A stretch of 59,690 bases of DNA, taken from NCBI GenBank assembly GCA_030682175.1, contig JAUXOM010000137.1, positions 1 to 59,690 of the forward strand, given 5' to 3'. The notes under the pieces are model-generated. The model did not search any database and was not told the origin of the DNA. It was given only the letters and a program-made list of their open reading frames with translations. A program made the position numbers and the translations under genes. Positions 1 to 8,460 of the stretch are shown here, piece by piece; position 1 is the stretch's first letter, and each line of letters starts with the position of its first letter. The stretch is from Rhodocyclaceae bacterium (GTDB taxonomy: Bacteria; Pseudomonadota; Gammaproteobacteria; Burkholderiales; Rhodocyclaceae).

Positions 1-147
1 AGCATAGGCTATTGACCGGCATAAGTCAATCTATTTAGTGACTACATAATCAATCAAGAACAAGCCGAATAACTCTCCAATTCCCCATCAATATCAGGCA
101 GTTGGCGTGTTCATCGTGACTACGGCAGAGCGGAACTTCAGTTTAAC

Positions 148-192
148 GCCGTACCCGCTGCGGGGCATTTCATCCCGCCAGCGCCGACTTTT
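148..192 (+). repeat. R1 repeat, long form
   Basis: The core CCCGCCAGCGCCGACTTTT is at 174-192. It is preceded by GCCGTACCC and TGCGGGGCA segments that recur in the same order at 3649-3693. It is one of about ten convincing R1 copies in the window. I see nothing recognisable in bases 1-147. Confidence 0.7.
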
Positions 193-195
193 ACG

Positions 196-358
196 CTAAA
201 AACCCCGGTTCGCACCACAGAGAGCACAGAGGGCACGGAGCAACGTCGCAAGCACGGAATACTCAGGTGCACTCAACGGGCGACATTCCCTTATTTCGTA
301 ACGCCTGGTTTTTTCTCCGTGACCACCGTGTCCTCCGTGGTGAACTGATTTTTCTAGG
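196..358 (-). repeat. R3 element, copy 1 (MITE-like)
   Basis: This is a 163-bp copy of an interspersed element also found at 14206-14369 and 58538-58700. Its ends form an imperfect inverted repeat (CCTAAAAA...GTTCGCACCAC against CCTAGAAAAA...GTTCACCAC). It stops right at the stop codon of the CoA-binding gene. There is no coding capacity. Confidence 0.75.
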
Positions 359-769
359 TTAACCGAACAATCGGGCGTATTCGATCTTCGGGCAGCGGTC
401 CATCACGACGTCGAGGCCGGCGGTAGAGGCTGTTTCCGCGGCGGCGGGGTTGATGATGCCGAGTTGCAGCCAGAGCGATTTGGCGCCGATGGCGATGGCG
501 GCGTCGGCGATTGGCGGGACGTCGGCCGCCTTGCGGAAGACGTCCACCATGTCGACCTTGACGGGGATGTCCTGCAGGCTGGCGTAACAGGGCTGCCCGA
601 GGATTGTGCTGGCGGCGGGGTTGACCGGGATCACCGTATAGCCGCGCGCGATCAGGTACCGTGCGACGCTGTTGCTGGGGCGATCCTCGCGGGCCGACAG
701 GCCGACCATGGCGATGACGCGGTGGGTGTTCAGGATCCGGGTGAGGCCGGCGTCGTCTGTGATGATCAT
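359..769 (-). CDS. CoA-binding (YccU-like) protein
   Basis: This 136-residue protein has a CoA-binding Rossmann-like fold of the YccU type. The glycine-containing AMVGLSAREDRPS stretch near residues 20-32 is the nucleotide-binding loop, and YTVIPVNPAA (about 49-58) is the second hallmark of the family. Such stand-alone proteins are cytoplasmic and have no settled reaction. The gene starts 2 bp after the stop of gluQ, so the two are probably co-transcribed and coupled. Length and motifs fit an intact protein; the exact role is unknown. Confidence 0.85.
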   Translation of the reverse strand: MIITDDAGLTRILNTHRVIAMVGLSAREDRPSNSVARYLIARGYTVIPVNPAASTILGQPCYASLQDIPVKVDMVDVFRKAADVPPIADAAIAIGAKSLWLQLGIINPAAAETASTAGLDVVMDRCPKIEYARLFG

Positions 770-771
770 GG

Positions 772-1722
772 TCAGGGTTCCAGAGGGTAGTCAAGGGCGG
801 GTTGTGTGAGAACGTGCGGCACATTCTCCAGTTTCCAATGCGCCAATGCCCAGGCCCAAAGGTCGGCGCTGGCGCGACGGCGCTCTGCCGGCGGCTGCTG
901 GCCGAGAAAGCTGAGCGCGGCAAACAGGGCGGGGCCAGGACGCGCTGCATCGATGGGCGTGGCGCGCGTCTGTTTCGAAAGCTTGTTGCCCGCGGCATCG
1001 ACGGCGACCGGCAGGTGGGCATAGGCCGGCGTGGGCAGGCCCAGCAGGCGCTGCAGATAGATCTGGCGCGGTGTCGAATCGATCAGGTCGGCGCCCCGCA
1101 CGACATGGTCGATGCCCTGGTCGGCGTCATCGACCACCACGGCGAGCTGGTAGGCGAACAGGCCGTCGGCGCGCAGCAGCACGCAGTCGCCGGCATCGCG
1201 CGGCAGGTTCTGATGTCGTCGTCCCTGCACGGCATCGTCGAAGTCGATGTTCCCTTCCATCCGCAGGCGCCAGGCGCGCGCCGCCTTGCCCCGGGGGAGG
1301 CCGCTGCGACAGGTGCCGGGATAGACCGGCGCGCCGTCGCTGCCCGGCGTGGCATTGGACGCGCTGTCGATTTCGCTGCGCGTGCAGCCGCAGGGATAAA
1401 CCGCGCCCGCCGCCCGCAACTGTTCGAAAACTTCGCGATAGCGTACGCCGCGGGTGCTTTGCAGCATGACTTCACCATCCCATTCGAAGCCGCAGGCTTC
1501 GAGGGTGGCAAGAATCGACGCTGCGGCACCGGGGCGGCTGCGGGGCTGGTCGACGTCTTCCATGCGCAGCAGCCAGCGTCCGCCGCGCGTCCTGGCCTCC
1601 AGGCAAGAGCCGAGTGCGGCGACCAGCGAGCCGAAGTGCAGCGGCCCGGTGGGCGAAGGCGCGAAGCGTCCGCAGGGTTTGCCCGGGTTTGGTTCCGGCA
1701 CGGGCTGATTTAGAATACGCAC
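772..1722 (-). CDS. gluQ: glutamyl-Q tRNA(Asp) synthetase
   Basis: Charges glutamate onto queuosine at position 34 of tRNA(Asp). It is a truncated paralogue of glutamyl-tRNA synthetase without the anticodon-binding domain, and 316 residues is the usual size. The HIGH-like motif lies in GRFAPSPTGPLHFGS (18-32). Zinc ligands are C111, C113, Y134 and C138, the Cys-Cys-Tyr-Cys pattern of the family. A KMSK-like NKLSKQ motif follows near residue 240. The first codon is GTG with no clear ribosome site, and a second in-frame GTG seven codons later is an alternative start. The CoA-binding gene follows immediately. Confidence 0.93.
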   Translation of the reverse strand: MRILNQPVPEPNPGKPCGRFAPSPTGPLHFGSLVAALGSCLEARTRGGRWLLRMEDVDQPRSRPGAAASILATLEACGFEWDGEVMLQSTRGVRYREVFEQLRAAGAVYPCGCTRSEIDSASNATPGSDGAPVYPGTCRSGLPRGKAARAWRLRMEGNIDFDDAVQGRRHQNLPRDAGDCVLLRADGLFAYQLAVVVDDADQGIDHVVRGADLIDSTPRQIYLQRLLGLPTPAYAHLPVAVDAAGNKLSKQTRATPIDAARPGPALFAALSFLGQQPPAERRRASADLWAWALAHWKLENVPHVLTQPALDYPLEP

Positions 1723-1750
1723 ACTTTAATTTTCCAAGACGGAGCGCCGC

Positions 1751-2116
1751 ATGGCCACCATTGCCCTTACCGCCGACAACTTCAAGCAAACCATTTCCAG
1801 CCACGACATCGTGATCGTCGATTTCTGGGCGGAGTGGTGCGCGCCCTGCCGCTCTTTTGCGCCGACCTTCGAGGCGGCCTCAGAAAAGTATCCGGATATC
1901 GCTTTCGCCAAGGTGAATACCGAGGTGGAGAAAGAGATGTCCGCCGGCTTCAATATCCGCTCGATCCCGATGCTGATGGTGTTCCGCGAACAGGTCATCC
2001 TGTACGCCGAGGCGGGATCTCTGCCGGCCCCCGCGCTGGACCAGCTGATCGAGCAGGTTCGCGCACTCGACATGGACAAGGTGCGCGCCGAGATCGCTGC
2101 CGCGGAAGAGCAGTAA
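1751..2116 (+). CDS. thioredoxin family protein
   Basis: A 121-residue cytoplasmic thioredoxin. The redox motif WCAPC sits at residues 29-33 (C30, C33), and the cis-proline motif SIPML follows near 75. There is no signal peptide. It diverges from gluQ across a 28-bp gap and converges with the PfkB-type kinase, whose stop lies 4 bp beyond. In betaproteobacteria a thioredoxin often sits near the acc/prmA cluster, as here. It may be a minor thioredoxin rather than the main TrxA, because the C-terminal helix is extended and the flanking active-site sequence (EWCAPCRSF) departs from the classic WCGPCK. Confidence 0.9.
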   Translation: MATIALTADNFKQTISSHDIVIVDFWAEWCAPCRSFAPTFEAASEKYPDIAFAKVNTEVEKEMSAGFNIRSIPMLMVFREQVILYAEAGSLPAPALDQLIEQVRALDMDKVRAEIAAAEEQ

Positions 2117-2120
2117 GCAA

Positions 2121-3056
2121 TCAGTCGAGATTCTCGCCGAAGGCTGCGCGGAAGCTTGCCGCGATTTCGGCGCGGGTCGGCTTGTGATTCTGCCCGCCGC
2201 GCCGGGCGATCTTGATGCTGCCCATCAGTGCGGCGAGCCGGCCGGTCTTTTGCCAGTCCCACCCCTGTGCCATGCCATACAGCAGGCCGGCGCGATAAGC
2301 GTCGCCGCAGCCCGTCGGGTCGACCAGTTGCTCCGGGGCAACCGCCGGGATGTCAATGACCGCGCCATCCGCGTAGATCTGCGAACCTTTGCCGCCGAGC
2401 GTCACCACCAGCGCGCGCAATGAGCGGGCGAGCTCTTCGAGGCCCTTGCCGGTGCGCTCGGTGAGCAGTTTCGCCTCGTAGTCATTGACCGTGCAGACGT
2501 CGGCGAGCCCGATGAAATCCAGCAATTCCGCGCCGTCGAACATCGGCAGGCCCTGGCCCGGATCGAAAATGAAGGGAATGCCGGCGGCGTGAAATTCGCG
2601 CGCATGCTGCAGCATGCCGTCGCGACCGTCCGGCGAGACGATGCCGAGGCTGACGTTGCTGGCATCGGCGATGCGATTCTCGTGCGAAAAATTCATGGCG
2701 CCGGGGTGAAAGGCGGTGATCTGGTTGTCGTCCAGGTCGGTGGTGATGAAGGCCTGGGCGGTGAAACTGCCGGGTATCGCGCGCACGTGCTGGGCAGCCA
2801 ACCCGAGCTGCTTGAGGCGGGCCAGGTAGGGCGCGCTGTCGTCGCCGACGGCGGCCATGACGAGCGGCGCACCATCCAGCAGGCGCAGGCTGTAGGCGAT
2901 GTTGCCGGCGCAACCGCCATACTCGCGGCGCATGTCCGGCACCAGGAAGGCGACGTTGAGGATGTGGATCTGTTCCGGCAGGATGTGGTTCTTGAAGCGA
3001 TCATTGAACACCATGATGGTGTCGTAAGCGAGCGAGCCGCAGATTAGCGTGTGCAT
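2121..3056 (-). CDS. PfkB-family carbohydrate/nucleoside kinase
   Basis: A ribokinase-fold sugar or nucleoside kinase of 311 residues. The GGCAGNIAYSL motif (48-58) matches the substrate-binding first signature. DPTGCGDAYRAG (246-257) is the second PfkB signature, holding the catalytic base D252 and the anion hole. Adenosine kinase-like members share the N-terminal GSLAYD start. The gene follows the DUF3426 gene by about 10 bp, at the end of the aroQ-accB-accC-prmA run. The true substrate cannot be read from sequence. Confidence 0.9.
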   Translation of the reverse strand: MHTLICGSLAYDTIMVFNDRFKNHILPEQIHILNVAFLVPDMRREYGGCAGNIAYSLRLLDGAPLVMAAVGDDSAPYLARLKQLGLAAQHVRAIPGSFTAQAFITTDLDDNQITAFHPGAMNFSHENRIADASNVSLGIVSPDGRDGMLQHAREFHAAGIPFIFDPGQGLPMFDGAELLDFIGLADVCTVNDYEAKLLTERTGKGLEELARSLRALVVTLGGKGSQIYADGAVIDIPAVAPEQLVDPTGCGDAYRAGLLYGMAQGWDWQKTGRLAALMGSIKIARRGGQNHKPTRAEIAASFRAAFGENLD

Positions 3057-3066
3057 GGGTTGGTGG

Positions 3067-4140
3067 TCAGGGATAGAAAAGATAAAGACGGTAGCCGACG
3101 GCGGGAATGTCGGCGCTGTCGAGCGTCAGCCGCACGGCGACGTCGGCATTGGCGGCAAAGCCGGAGGCGGCCGCGCGGTCGGCAGGCAGATATTCGGCGG
3201 GGCTCAGCACCTTGCGTACCAGGGCGCTGTCCCGGGTGTCGGTCAGGCTCAGTTCGAGCAGCGGATATTCCTGATCGAACGGCGCACGGTTTTTTAAGGT
3301 GGCGGTGAGCAGCAGGCGTCCCTCATTCCCCGCGCCGGCCGGGGCGAGGTCGGAGGTTTCGATGCCGATCAGCTCGGCCTTGCGCGGGCGCGGCAGCGTG
3401 CAATCGAGTTGCGCGCAAGCAGCCAGCAGTGCGGGGCGCAGTTCCGGCGCCAACACCGCCAGTTCGACGCGAAAAATGTACAACAACTGGCCGGCGGACA
3501 GCAGCAGCAGCAAGCTTATGCCGATAATCCACGGCCAGCGCCGCGGTCGCGGGGTGTTGACATAGGGCCCCCAGGCTGCTGGTGCGGGTGTGATGGTCGT
3601 TTTGGTCGGTGCCGGGGGATCGGTGAGCGGTGTGGATTCCGCCGCAGCGCCGTACCCCATGCGGGGCACTTCGTCCTGCCAGCGCCGACTTTCCTCGTCC
3701 GTGCCGCCTGGTTCCTCCTGGGGAGGCGAATCGATTTCTTCCGCAACGGTGTCAGTCGCGGCGGATGGCAAGTTTGCCGCCGCCGCGCCGGTGTTGTTTT
3801 CCGGCGCCGGTTCCGTTGGTTCATCACCCGGCGCGGATCGTTCTTGCACAGCCTCGCTTACCGGCTCGGCAGGGGCGGTGGTGTCGTCTTGCGCCGCCGC
3901 GCGGGGGAATTCCCCCGGCATCCAGACCGGCAGGACATCCGACAAATTCTCCGGTTCCGTAGCTGCAGGCGGCGGCAAGTGCGCCGGAAACCTCATCGGC
4001 ACCAGCAATTCATCGGTCAGGCTGTCGATGGCATTGAACACGCCGCGGCAAGTCCCGCAGCGGACCTGCCCTTGGCGCACCTTCAATTGCTCGGGCGTGA
4101 CGCGAAAGTCGGTTTCACAATGGGGGCAGCGGGTCAGCAT
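3067..4140 (-). CDS. zinc-ribbon and DUF3426 membrane protein
   Basis: A 357-residue protein of unknown function. It opens with an MJ0042-type zinc ribbon (C5, C8, C28, C31). A low-complexity acidic and proline-rich linker follows to about residue 200, then a single membrane segment (WPWIIGISLLLLLSAGQLLY, near 205-225) and a DUF3426 domain that should lie outside the membrane. The gene directly follows prmA, a conserved betaproteobacterial arrangement. Residues 150-164 (SRRWQDEVPRMGYGA region) are encoded by an in-frame R1 repeat, so that part of the linker is repeat-derived. Confidence 0.85.
   Translation of the reverse strand: MLTRCPHCETDFRVTPEQLKVRQGQVRCGTCRGVFNAIDSLTDELLVPMRFPAHLPPPAATEPENLSDVLPVWMPGEFPRAAAQDDTTAPAEPVSEAVQERSAPGDEPTEPAPENNTGAAAANLPSAATDTVAEEIDSPPQEEPGGTDEESRRWQDEVPRMGYGAAAESTPLTDPPAPTKTTITPAPAAWGPYVNTPRPRRWPWIIGISLLLLLSAGQLLYIFRVELAVLAPELRPALLAACAQLDCTLPRPRKAELIGIETSDLAPAGAGNEGRLLLTATLKNRAPFDQEYPLLELSLTDTRDSALVRKVLSPAEYLPADRAAASGFAANADVAVRLTLDSADIPAVGYRLYLFYP
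3649..3693 (+). repeat. R1 repeat, long form, inside the DUF3426 gene
   Basis: Shares about 38 of 45 bases with 148-192, including the GCCGTACCC and TGCGGGGCA segments. It is read in frame in the linker of the DUF3426 protein. Confidence 0.7.
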
Positions 4141-4167
4141 GAGGCGAGTTTACACTCAAGCAAAACG

Positions 4168-4232
4168 CCGGGCCGCCCCAAGTTTTGCCTGGCCCCCTGG
4201 GGGGAGGGCGCAGCGTAGCTAAGCCTGCGGGA
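4168..4232 (+). repeat. R2 repeat, prmA/DUF3426 gap
   Basis: Begins CGCCGGGCCGCCCCAAG and contains the GGCCCCCTGGGGGG hairpin. It fills most of the 97 bp between the prmA stop and the DUF3426 start. Confidence 0.65.
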
Positions 4233-4237
4233 GGGGC

Positions 4238-5131
4238 TCAAATTTTGCCTTCGAGCCGCACCCAGCCATCATGGGTGGCGCCGACCGTGAGCGGCAGGTA
4301 GGGCGCATAGGCGGCGATGACCTGTCCGGCCTGGGTTTCCAGCACACCGGACAGCGCCAGTTTCCCGCCGGGTTTGAGGCGTGCGCTCAGCAGCGGCGCC
4401 AGCAGCATGAGCGGATTGGTGAGGATGTTGGCGACAACGCGGTCAAAGCTTGCGGTGAGGGCATCAGCCGAATGGGCGAGGCGCATGCCGACCCGATTGC
4501 GGGCAGCATTGTCGGCGGCAGCGGTGAGTGCGCTGGCATCGATGTCGACACCCAGCACATCGGCCGCGCCCAGTTTCAGCGCCGCGATGCCGAGGATGCC
4601 GGAGCCGCAGCCATAGTCGAGCAGCGTGACGCCGGGCCGGATTTCCTGCTCAAGCCACTCAAGACAGAGGCGCGTGGTGGGGTGGCTGCCGGTGCCAAAG
4701 GCTAGGCCGGGGTCGAGTTCAAGGTTGATCGCCGTCGGGTCGGGGGCGCTATGCCAGGAGGGCACGATCCATAGCCGGTCGGAGATGCGGATCGGCGCGA
4801 ACTGCGACTGGGTCAGCCGTACCCAGTCCTGCTCGGCCACTTCGGCAAAACTGATCGCGGGCAGCTGCGCAATGCCGGCCGCACGCGCGGCGGCGGCGAT
4901 CGCGGCGCGCAAATCAGCATCGTTGGCGGGCGGATCGAACAGTGCGACGACGCGACTGTCGTCCCACAACGGTGTGGCAGGCGAACCCGGTTCGCCGAAC
5001 TGCGGTGTTTCAAGCGCGGTACCGGCCTGGGCATCCTCAACGCTGACCGAAAGCGCCCCTGCCGCCAGCAGCGCCTCGGAAAGCGCCTCGGCATCGGCAG
5101 CAGCGGCTTCAAGCGTGACCGATACCCACAT
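4238..5131 (-). CDS. prmA: ribosomal protein L11 methyltransferase
   Basis: Trimethylates several amino groups of ribosomal protein L11 using S-adenosylmethionine. From the start MWVSVTLEA the protein is 297 residues, the usual length. An upstream extension to 5185 would be coded by R2 repeat sequence, so I reject it. The N-terminal substrate-recognition domain is followed by the SAM site LLDYGCGSGILGIAALKLGA and the catalytic-domain motif VVANILTNPL. The gene lies downstream of accC, a common arrangement. Confidence 0.95.
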   Translation of the reverse strand: MWVSVTLEAAAADAEALSEALLAAGALSVSVEDAQAGTALETPQFGEPGSPATPLWDDSRVVALFDPPANDADLRAAIAAAARAAGIAQLPAISFAEVAEQDWVRLTQSQFAPIRISDRLWIVPSWHSAPDPTAINLELDPGLAFGTGSHPTTRLCLEWLEQEIRPGVTLLDYGCGSGILGIAALKLGAADVLGVDIDASALTAAADNAARNRVGMRLAHSADALTASFDRVVANILTNPLMLLAPLLSARLKPGGKLALSGVLETQAGQVIAAYAPYLPLTVGATHDGWVRLEGKI

Positions 5132-5134
5132 CAG

Positions 5135-5214
5135 GGACCCCCCGCCGCCCGCAAATGCGGCATGCCTCCCCCTGGAGGGAGGCATGCTTTCCTGGAGCGG
5201 CCCGGCGAAAGCAT
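5135..5214 (-). repeat. R2 repeat, accC/prmA gap
   Basis: Includes an 11-bp perfect stem, GCATGCCTCCC / GGGAGGCATGC (5160-5187), and a GCGGCCCGGCG end. It fills the whole accC-prmA gap and may act as a weak intra-operon attenuator. Confidence 0.6.
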
Positions 5215-5218
5215 GTAG

Positions 5219-6586
5219 TTATTTCCGGTTGGCTTCCTCGCGCGCGGCGAGTTTTTCTTCCAGGTAGTGGATGTTGGTGCCGCCCTTCATGAAGCGCTCG
5301 TCAAGCATCAGGTCCTGATGCAGCGGGATGTTGGTCTTGATGCCGTCGACCATCATTTCCGACAGGGCGATGCGCATGCGGCGGATGGCCTGCTCGCGCG
5401 TGTCGCCATAGGCGATCAGCTTGCCGATCATGGAATCGTAATGGGGAGGCACGGTATAACCTGTGTAAGCATGCGAATCGACCCGGATGCCCGGGCCGCC
5501 CGGCGGGTGCCAATTGGTGATTTTGCCGGGAGATGGAGTGAACTTGAAGGGGTCTTCGGCGTTGATGCGGCATTCGATGGCGTGGCCGCGAAGTTCGACG
5601 TCACGCTGGCGGAGCCAGAGTTTTTCGCCGGCGGCAACGCGAATTTGCGCCTGCACGATGTCGATACCCGAGGTCAGCTCGGTCACCGGGTGCTCGACCT
5701 GCAAGCGCGTATTCATTTCGATGAAGTAAAACTCGTTGTTTTCATAGAGAAATTCGAAGGTTCCGACGCCGCGATAGCCGATTTTCTTGCAGGCTTCGGC
5801 GCAGCGTTCGCCGATGCGCGTGATCAGGCGACGATTCACTTCCGGCGCGGGCGCCTCCTCGATCACCTTCTGGTGGCGGCGCTGCATCGAGCAGTCTCGT
5901 TCACCCAGCCACACCGCATTTTTGAAGCTGTCGGCCAATACCTGGATTTCGATGTGACGGGGGTTTTCCAGAAATTTTTCCATGTATACCATGGGATTGC
6001 CGAAGGCCGCCCCGGCCTCGCTGCGCGTCATGGTCACGGCATTGATGAGCGCCGCTTCGGTATGCACCACGCGCATGCCGCGCCCACCGCCGCCGCCGGC
6101 CGCCTTGATGATCACCGGATAGCCGATCGCGCGCGCAATTTTCGCGATCTCCTTGTTATCTTCAGGCAACGCGCCTTCGGAACCAGGTACGCAGGGCACG
6201 CCGGCCGCCTTCATGGCGTTCTTGGCGGAAACCTTGTCGCCCATCAGACGGATGGTTTCGGGGCGCGGGCCGATGAAGACGAAACCCGATTTTTCGACGC
6301 GCTCGGCGAAGTCGGCGTTTTCCGACAGGAAACCGTAGCCCGGGTGGATCGCTTCGGCGTCGGTGACTTCGGCGGCAGAAATGATCGCCGGGATGTTGAG
6401 ATAGCTCTGGGCGGACGGCGCGGGGCCGATGCAGACCGACTCATCGGCGAGCTTGACGTATTTGGCCTCGGCGTCGGCCACCGAATGAACGGCAACCGTG
6501 CGAATGCCCAGTTCGCGGCAGGCGCGCAGAATCCTCAGGGCGATTTCCCCGCGGTTGGCGATCAGGGTTTTTTCAAACATTGCCAT
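5219..6586 (-). CDS. accC: acetyl-CoA carboxylase, biotin carboxylase subunit
   Basis: ATP-dependent carboxylation of the biotin carried by AccB, the first half-reaction of fatty acid synthesis. At 455 residues it is the standard length. The N-terminal domain starts [17 protein letters not shown]. The ATP-grasp glycine loop [14 protein letters not shown] is near residue 160. Further catalytic features are [20 protein letters not shown] and the [16 protein letters not shown] metal and bicarbonate segment. The start codon overlaps the end of accB, implying translational coupling. The gene is essential in most bacteria. Confidence 0.98.
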   Translation of the reverse strand: MAMFEKTLIANRGEIALRILRACRELGIRTVAVHSVADAEAKYVKLADESVCIGPAPSAQSYLNIPAIISAAEVTDAEAIHPGYGFLSENADFAERVEKSGFVFIGPRPETIRLMGDKVSAKNAMKAAGVPCVPGSEGALPEDNKEIAKIARAIGYPVIIKAAGGGGGRGMRVVHTEAALINAVTMTRSEAGAAFGNPMVYMEKFLENPRHIEIQVLADSFKNAVWLGERDCSMQRRHQKVIEEAPAPEVNRRLITRIGERCAEACKKIGYRGVGTFEFLYENNEFYFIEMNTRLQVEHPVTELTSGIDIVQAQIRVAAGEKLWLRQRDVELRGHAIECRINAEDPFKFTPSPGKITNWHPPGGPGIRVDSHAYTGYTVPPHYDSMIGKLIAYGDTREQAIRRMRIALSEMMVDGIKTNIPLHQDLMLDERFMKGGTNIHYLEEKLAAREEANRK

Positions 6587-7059
6587 TAAACGATGATGAA
6601 CAGTGGTTGATCAAATTCGACGGCCTGGCCATTTTCAACCAGGACGGCCTTGATGACGCCATCGGCATCGGCCTCGATCTCGTTCATCAGCTTCATGGCT
6701 TCGATGATGCACAGGGTGTCGCCCTTCTTGACGGCCATGCCGACTTCGACCAGGGGCGCGGCACCCGGACTGCCGGAACGGTAGAAGGAGCCGACCATCG
6801 GGGATTTCATCACATGGCCTTCGGGTACGGCGGGCACGGCAGGCGCGACGGCGGTTCCTGCTGCTGCAGGGGAAGCCTGGGCGGCACTATCCATCATTTG
6901 CGGATGCATGCCCATCGGCATGCTGATCATGGTGGTGGTCGGGGCGGGGGCAGCATGCTTGGCGATGCGGATTTTTTCCTCCCCCTCGCTGATTTCCAGC
7001 TCGGAAATGCCGGAGTTTTGTACCAGGTCGATCAGGGTTTTCAGTTTTCTGAGATCCAT
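6586..7059 (-). CDS. accB: biotin carboxyl carrier protein of acetyl-CoA carboxylase
   Basis: Carries the biotin that shuttles carboxyl groups between AccC and the carboxyltransferase. It is 157 residues: an N-terminal dimer domain ([20 protein letters not shown]), an Ala/Pro/Met-rich linker (about 35-80) and a biotinyl domain with the EAMKLMNEI motif, biotinylated at K123. It overlaps accC and lies 81 bp downstream of aroQ. The segment between aroQ and accB shows no strong terminator, so a single long transcript is possible. Confidence 0.98.
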   Translation of the reverse strand: MDLRKLKTLIDLVQNSGISELEISEGEEKIRIAKHAAPAPTTTMISMPMGMHPQMMDSAAQASPAAAGTAVAPAVPAVPEGHVMKSPMVGSFYRSGSPGAAPLVEVGMAVKKGDTLCIIEAMKLMNEIEADADGVIKAVLVENGQAVEFDQPLFIIV

Positions 7060-7139
7060 TTAGCCTCCTGACCCGCGGATGGCGGGCGTTTTAATGATGC
7101 CTCGGGGCGGACGCGGTAGCGCTGCCGAGCGGTTGAGGG

Positions 7140-7646
7140 TTATTGCTGAATGCGCGTCAGCGCAGCTTCGAGCGCCAGGGCGTAGCCCTGCGCACCCAGG
7201 CCGCAGATCACGCCGACGGCGATATCCGAAAAATAGGAGTGATGCCGGAAAGCTTCGCGGGAATGGATATTGGAGAGATGCACCTCGACGAAGGGAATGT
7301 GCACGGCGGACAAGGCATCGCGCAGCGCAATGCTGGTGTGGGTGTAGCCGCCCGGATTGATGATGATGAATTCGATGCCCTCGGCGCCGGCGGCCTGCAC
7401 GCGGTCGATCAAGCCGCCCTCGCTGTTGCTCTGGAAGCTTTCGATCTGCACGCCGCTGGCGCGGGCGCGCGCCTCCATCATGGTGTGGATGTCGGCCAGC
7501 GTGGTGCGGCCGTAAACCTCGGGTTCGCGGGTGCCGAGCAGGTTCAGATTGGGGCCGTGCAGGACGAGAATGCGTGCGTTGCGGCCGGCGCCGCTATCCG
7601 CGCTATTCGTTTTTGCAGATGATTTTTTGCTTTTTGGGTTCGACAT
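7140..7646 (-). CDS. aroQ: type II 3-dehydroquinate dehydratase
   Basis: Dehydrates 3-dehydroquinate in the shikimate pathway; the enzyme is a cytoplasmic dodecamer. The family motifs are all present: [17 protein letters not shown] with the catalytic tyrosine, [11 protein letters not shown], and [18 protein letters not shown]. Total length is 168 residues, including about 24 charged Lys/Ser-rich residues before the core. That tail is longer than usual and has no internal ATG, so an alternative start there is possible but not visible. aroQ-accB-accC is a classic cluster. Confidence 0.95.
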   Translation of the reverse strand: MSNPKSKKSSAKTNSADSGAGRNARILVLHGPNLNLLGTREPEVYGRTTLADIHTMMEARARASGVQIESFQSNSEGGLIDRVQAAGAEGIEFIIINPGGYTHTSIALRDALSAVHIPFVEVHLSNIHSREAFRHHSYFSDIAVGVICGLGAQGYALALEAALTRIQQ

Positions 7647-7738
7647 GGCGTCAAGTTTGCCGCAAATAGGGACAAGTTGTCTAGAAGAAGGTGATTATGG
7701 CCAAATGTCGTGCGGTGCCTGATATTCCAAAATTCATT

Positions 7739-8356
7739 TTAGCAAATCTCCCCTGCTGCATTGCACAAGGCCTCAACCGCATCAACCCGGGCGCGTGTTC
7801 GGGTGCGGCCATCGTGGCTTTTCATGGCGATCCGCTCATCGCGCGGCGAGAGCACGATCAGGTTGGCCGGCCTGTCCTCATCGTCGATGACGAGCACTGC
7901 CTCGACCCGGTCATTCCGGGGGTTGCCGTGATGGAAGGGGATGCCTTGGTCGAGCAGGAAAATTTCCAGTTCCTTGGCGCTGTCGGGAAAGAGCAGGATA
8001 TCGATGCGGGCATGGCGTCCTGCCGTGCCATCGAGCACCGAACCGGTGAGGTAGGGCGAAAACGGTGCCAGGCGACGCATCAGTTCGATGGCGCCGCCAC
8101 GCAGGAAGGCGATGCGCTCGGCTTGTTCGCCCTCCTGGTAGATGGCCTGATACTCGCGCACCGCTGCTTCGATATCGGCGTTGCCGGGCAAGGGAAAACC
8201 GTCGGGCAAACCCAGCTGGCGAACTGCCTTGCGCTTGGCGAAGCCATAATCGAGGCCGTCTTCGGCGATCAGGCGCGCCGCGGCGTGGACAATCTCGGAG
8301 CGCAGGGTGGGCGCGCTGGGATTCGGGGTGCGTGCGGGACGATTGCGGCGGCTCAT
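7739..8356 (-). CDS. nucleotidyltransferase-like protein of unknown function
   Basis: I do not recognise a named family with certainty. The 205-residue protein has an N-terminal helical stretch (HAAARLIAEDGLDYGFAKRKAVRQLGL) followed by a segment resembling a minimal nucleotidyltransferase fold: GSVLDGTAGRHARIDILLFPDSAKELEIFLL, a glycine-initiated helix and then an acidic-hydrophobic strand (IDILLF). A DEDRPANLIVLSP segment follows. It diverges from mpl and shares its promoter region. A tRNA- or metabolite-directed transferase is only a guess. Confidence 0.6.
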   Translation of the reverse strand: MSRRNRPARTPNPSAPTLRSEIVHAAARLIAEDGLDYGFAKRKAVRQLGLPDGFPLPGNADIEAAVREYQAIYQEGEQAERIAFLRGGAIELMRRLAPFSPYLTGSVLDGTAGRHARIDILLFPDSAKELEIFLLDQGIPFHHGNPRNDRVEAVLVIDDEDRPANLIVLSPRDERIAMKSHDGRTRTRARVDAVEALCNAAGEIC

Positions 8357-8370
8357 GACATTCCCTCCCG

Positions 8371-8390
8371 TAGAATACGGCCCTATTCTA
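8371..8390. promoter_or_regulatory. palindromic divergent promoter element
   Basis: TAGAATA-N6-TATTCTA is a perfect 7-bp inverted repeat midway between two divergent genes. Each arm reads as a -10 hexamer (TAGAAT) on one strand, so two opposed promoters could overlap, or a dimeric regulator could bind. No good -35 is visible at the expected distance. Confidence 0.4.
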
Positions 8391-8460
8391 TCCGTAAGCC
8401 ATTTTCAGTTCCTGCTCAAGCCCGCTGGCGGGCATTGGCCTGCTGAAACCAGGTTTTCTC

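Noticed and set aside
858-882. R1-like sequence in gluQ
   Set aside because: It lies in a normal C-terminal segment (ASADLWAWAL) with no extra residues.
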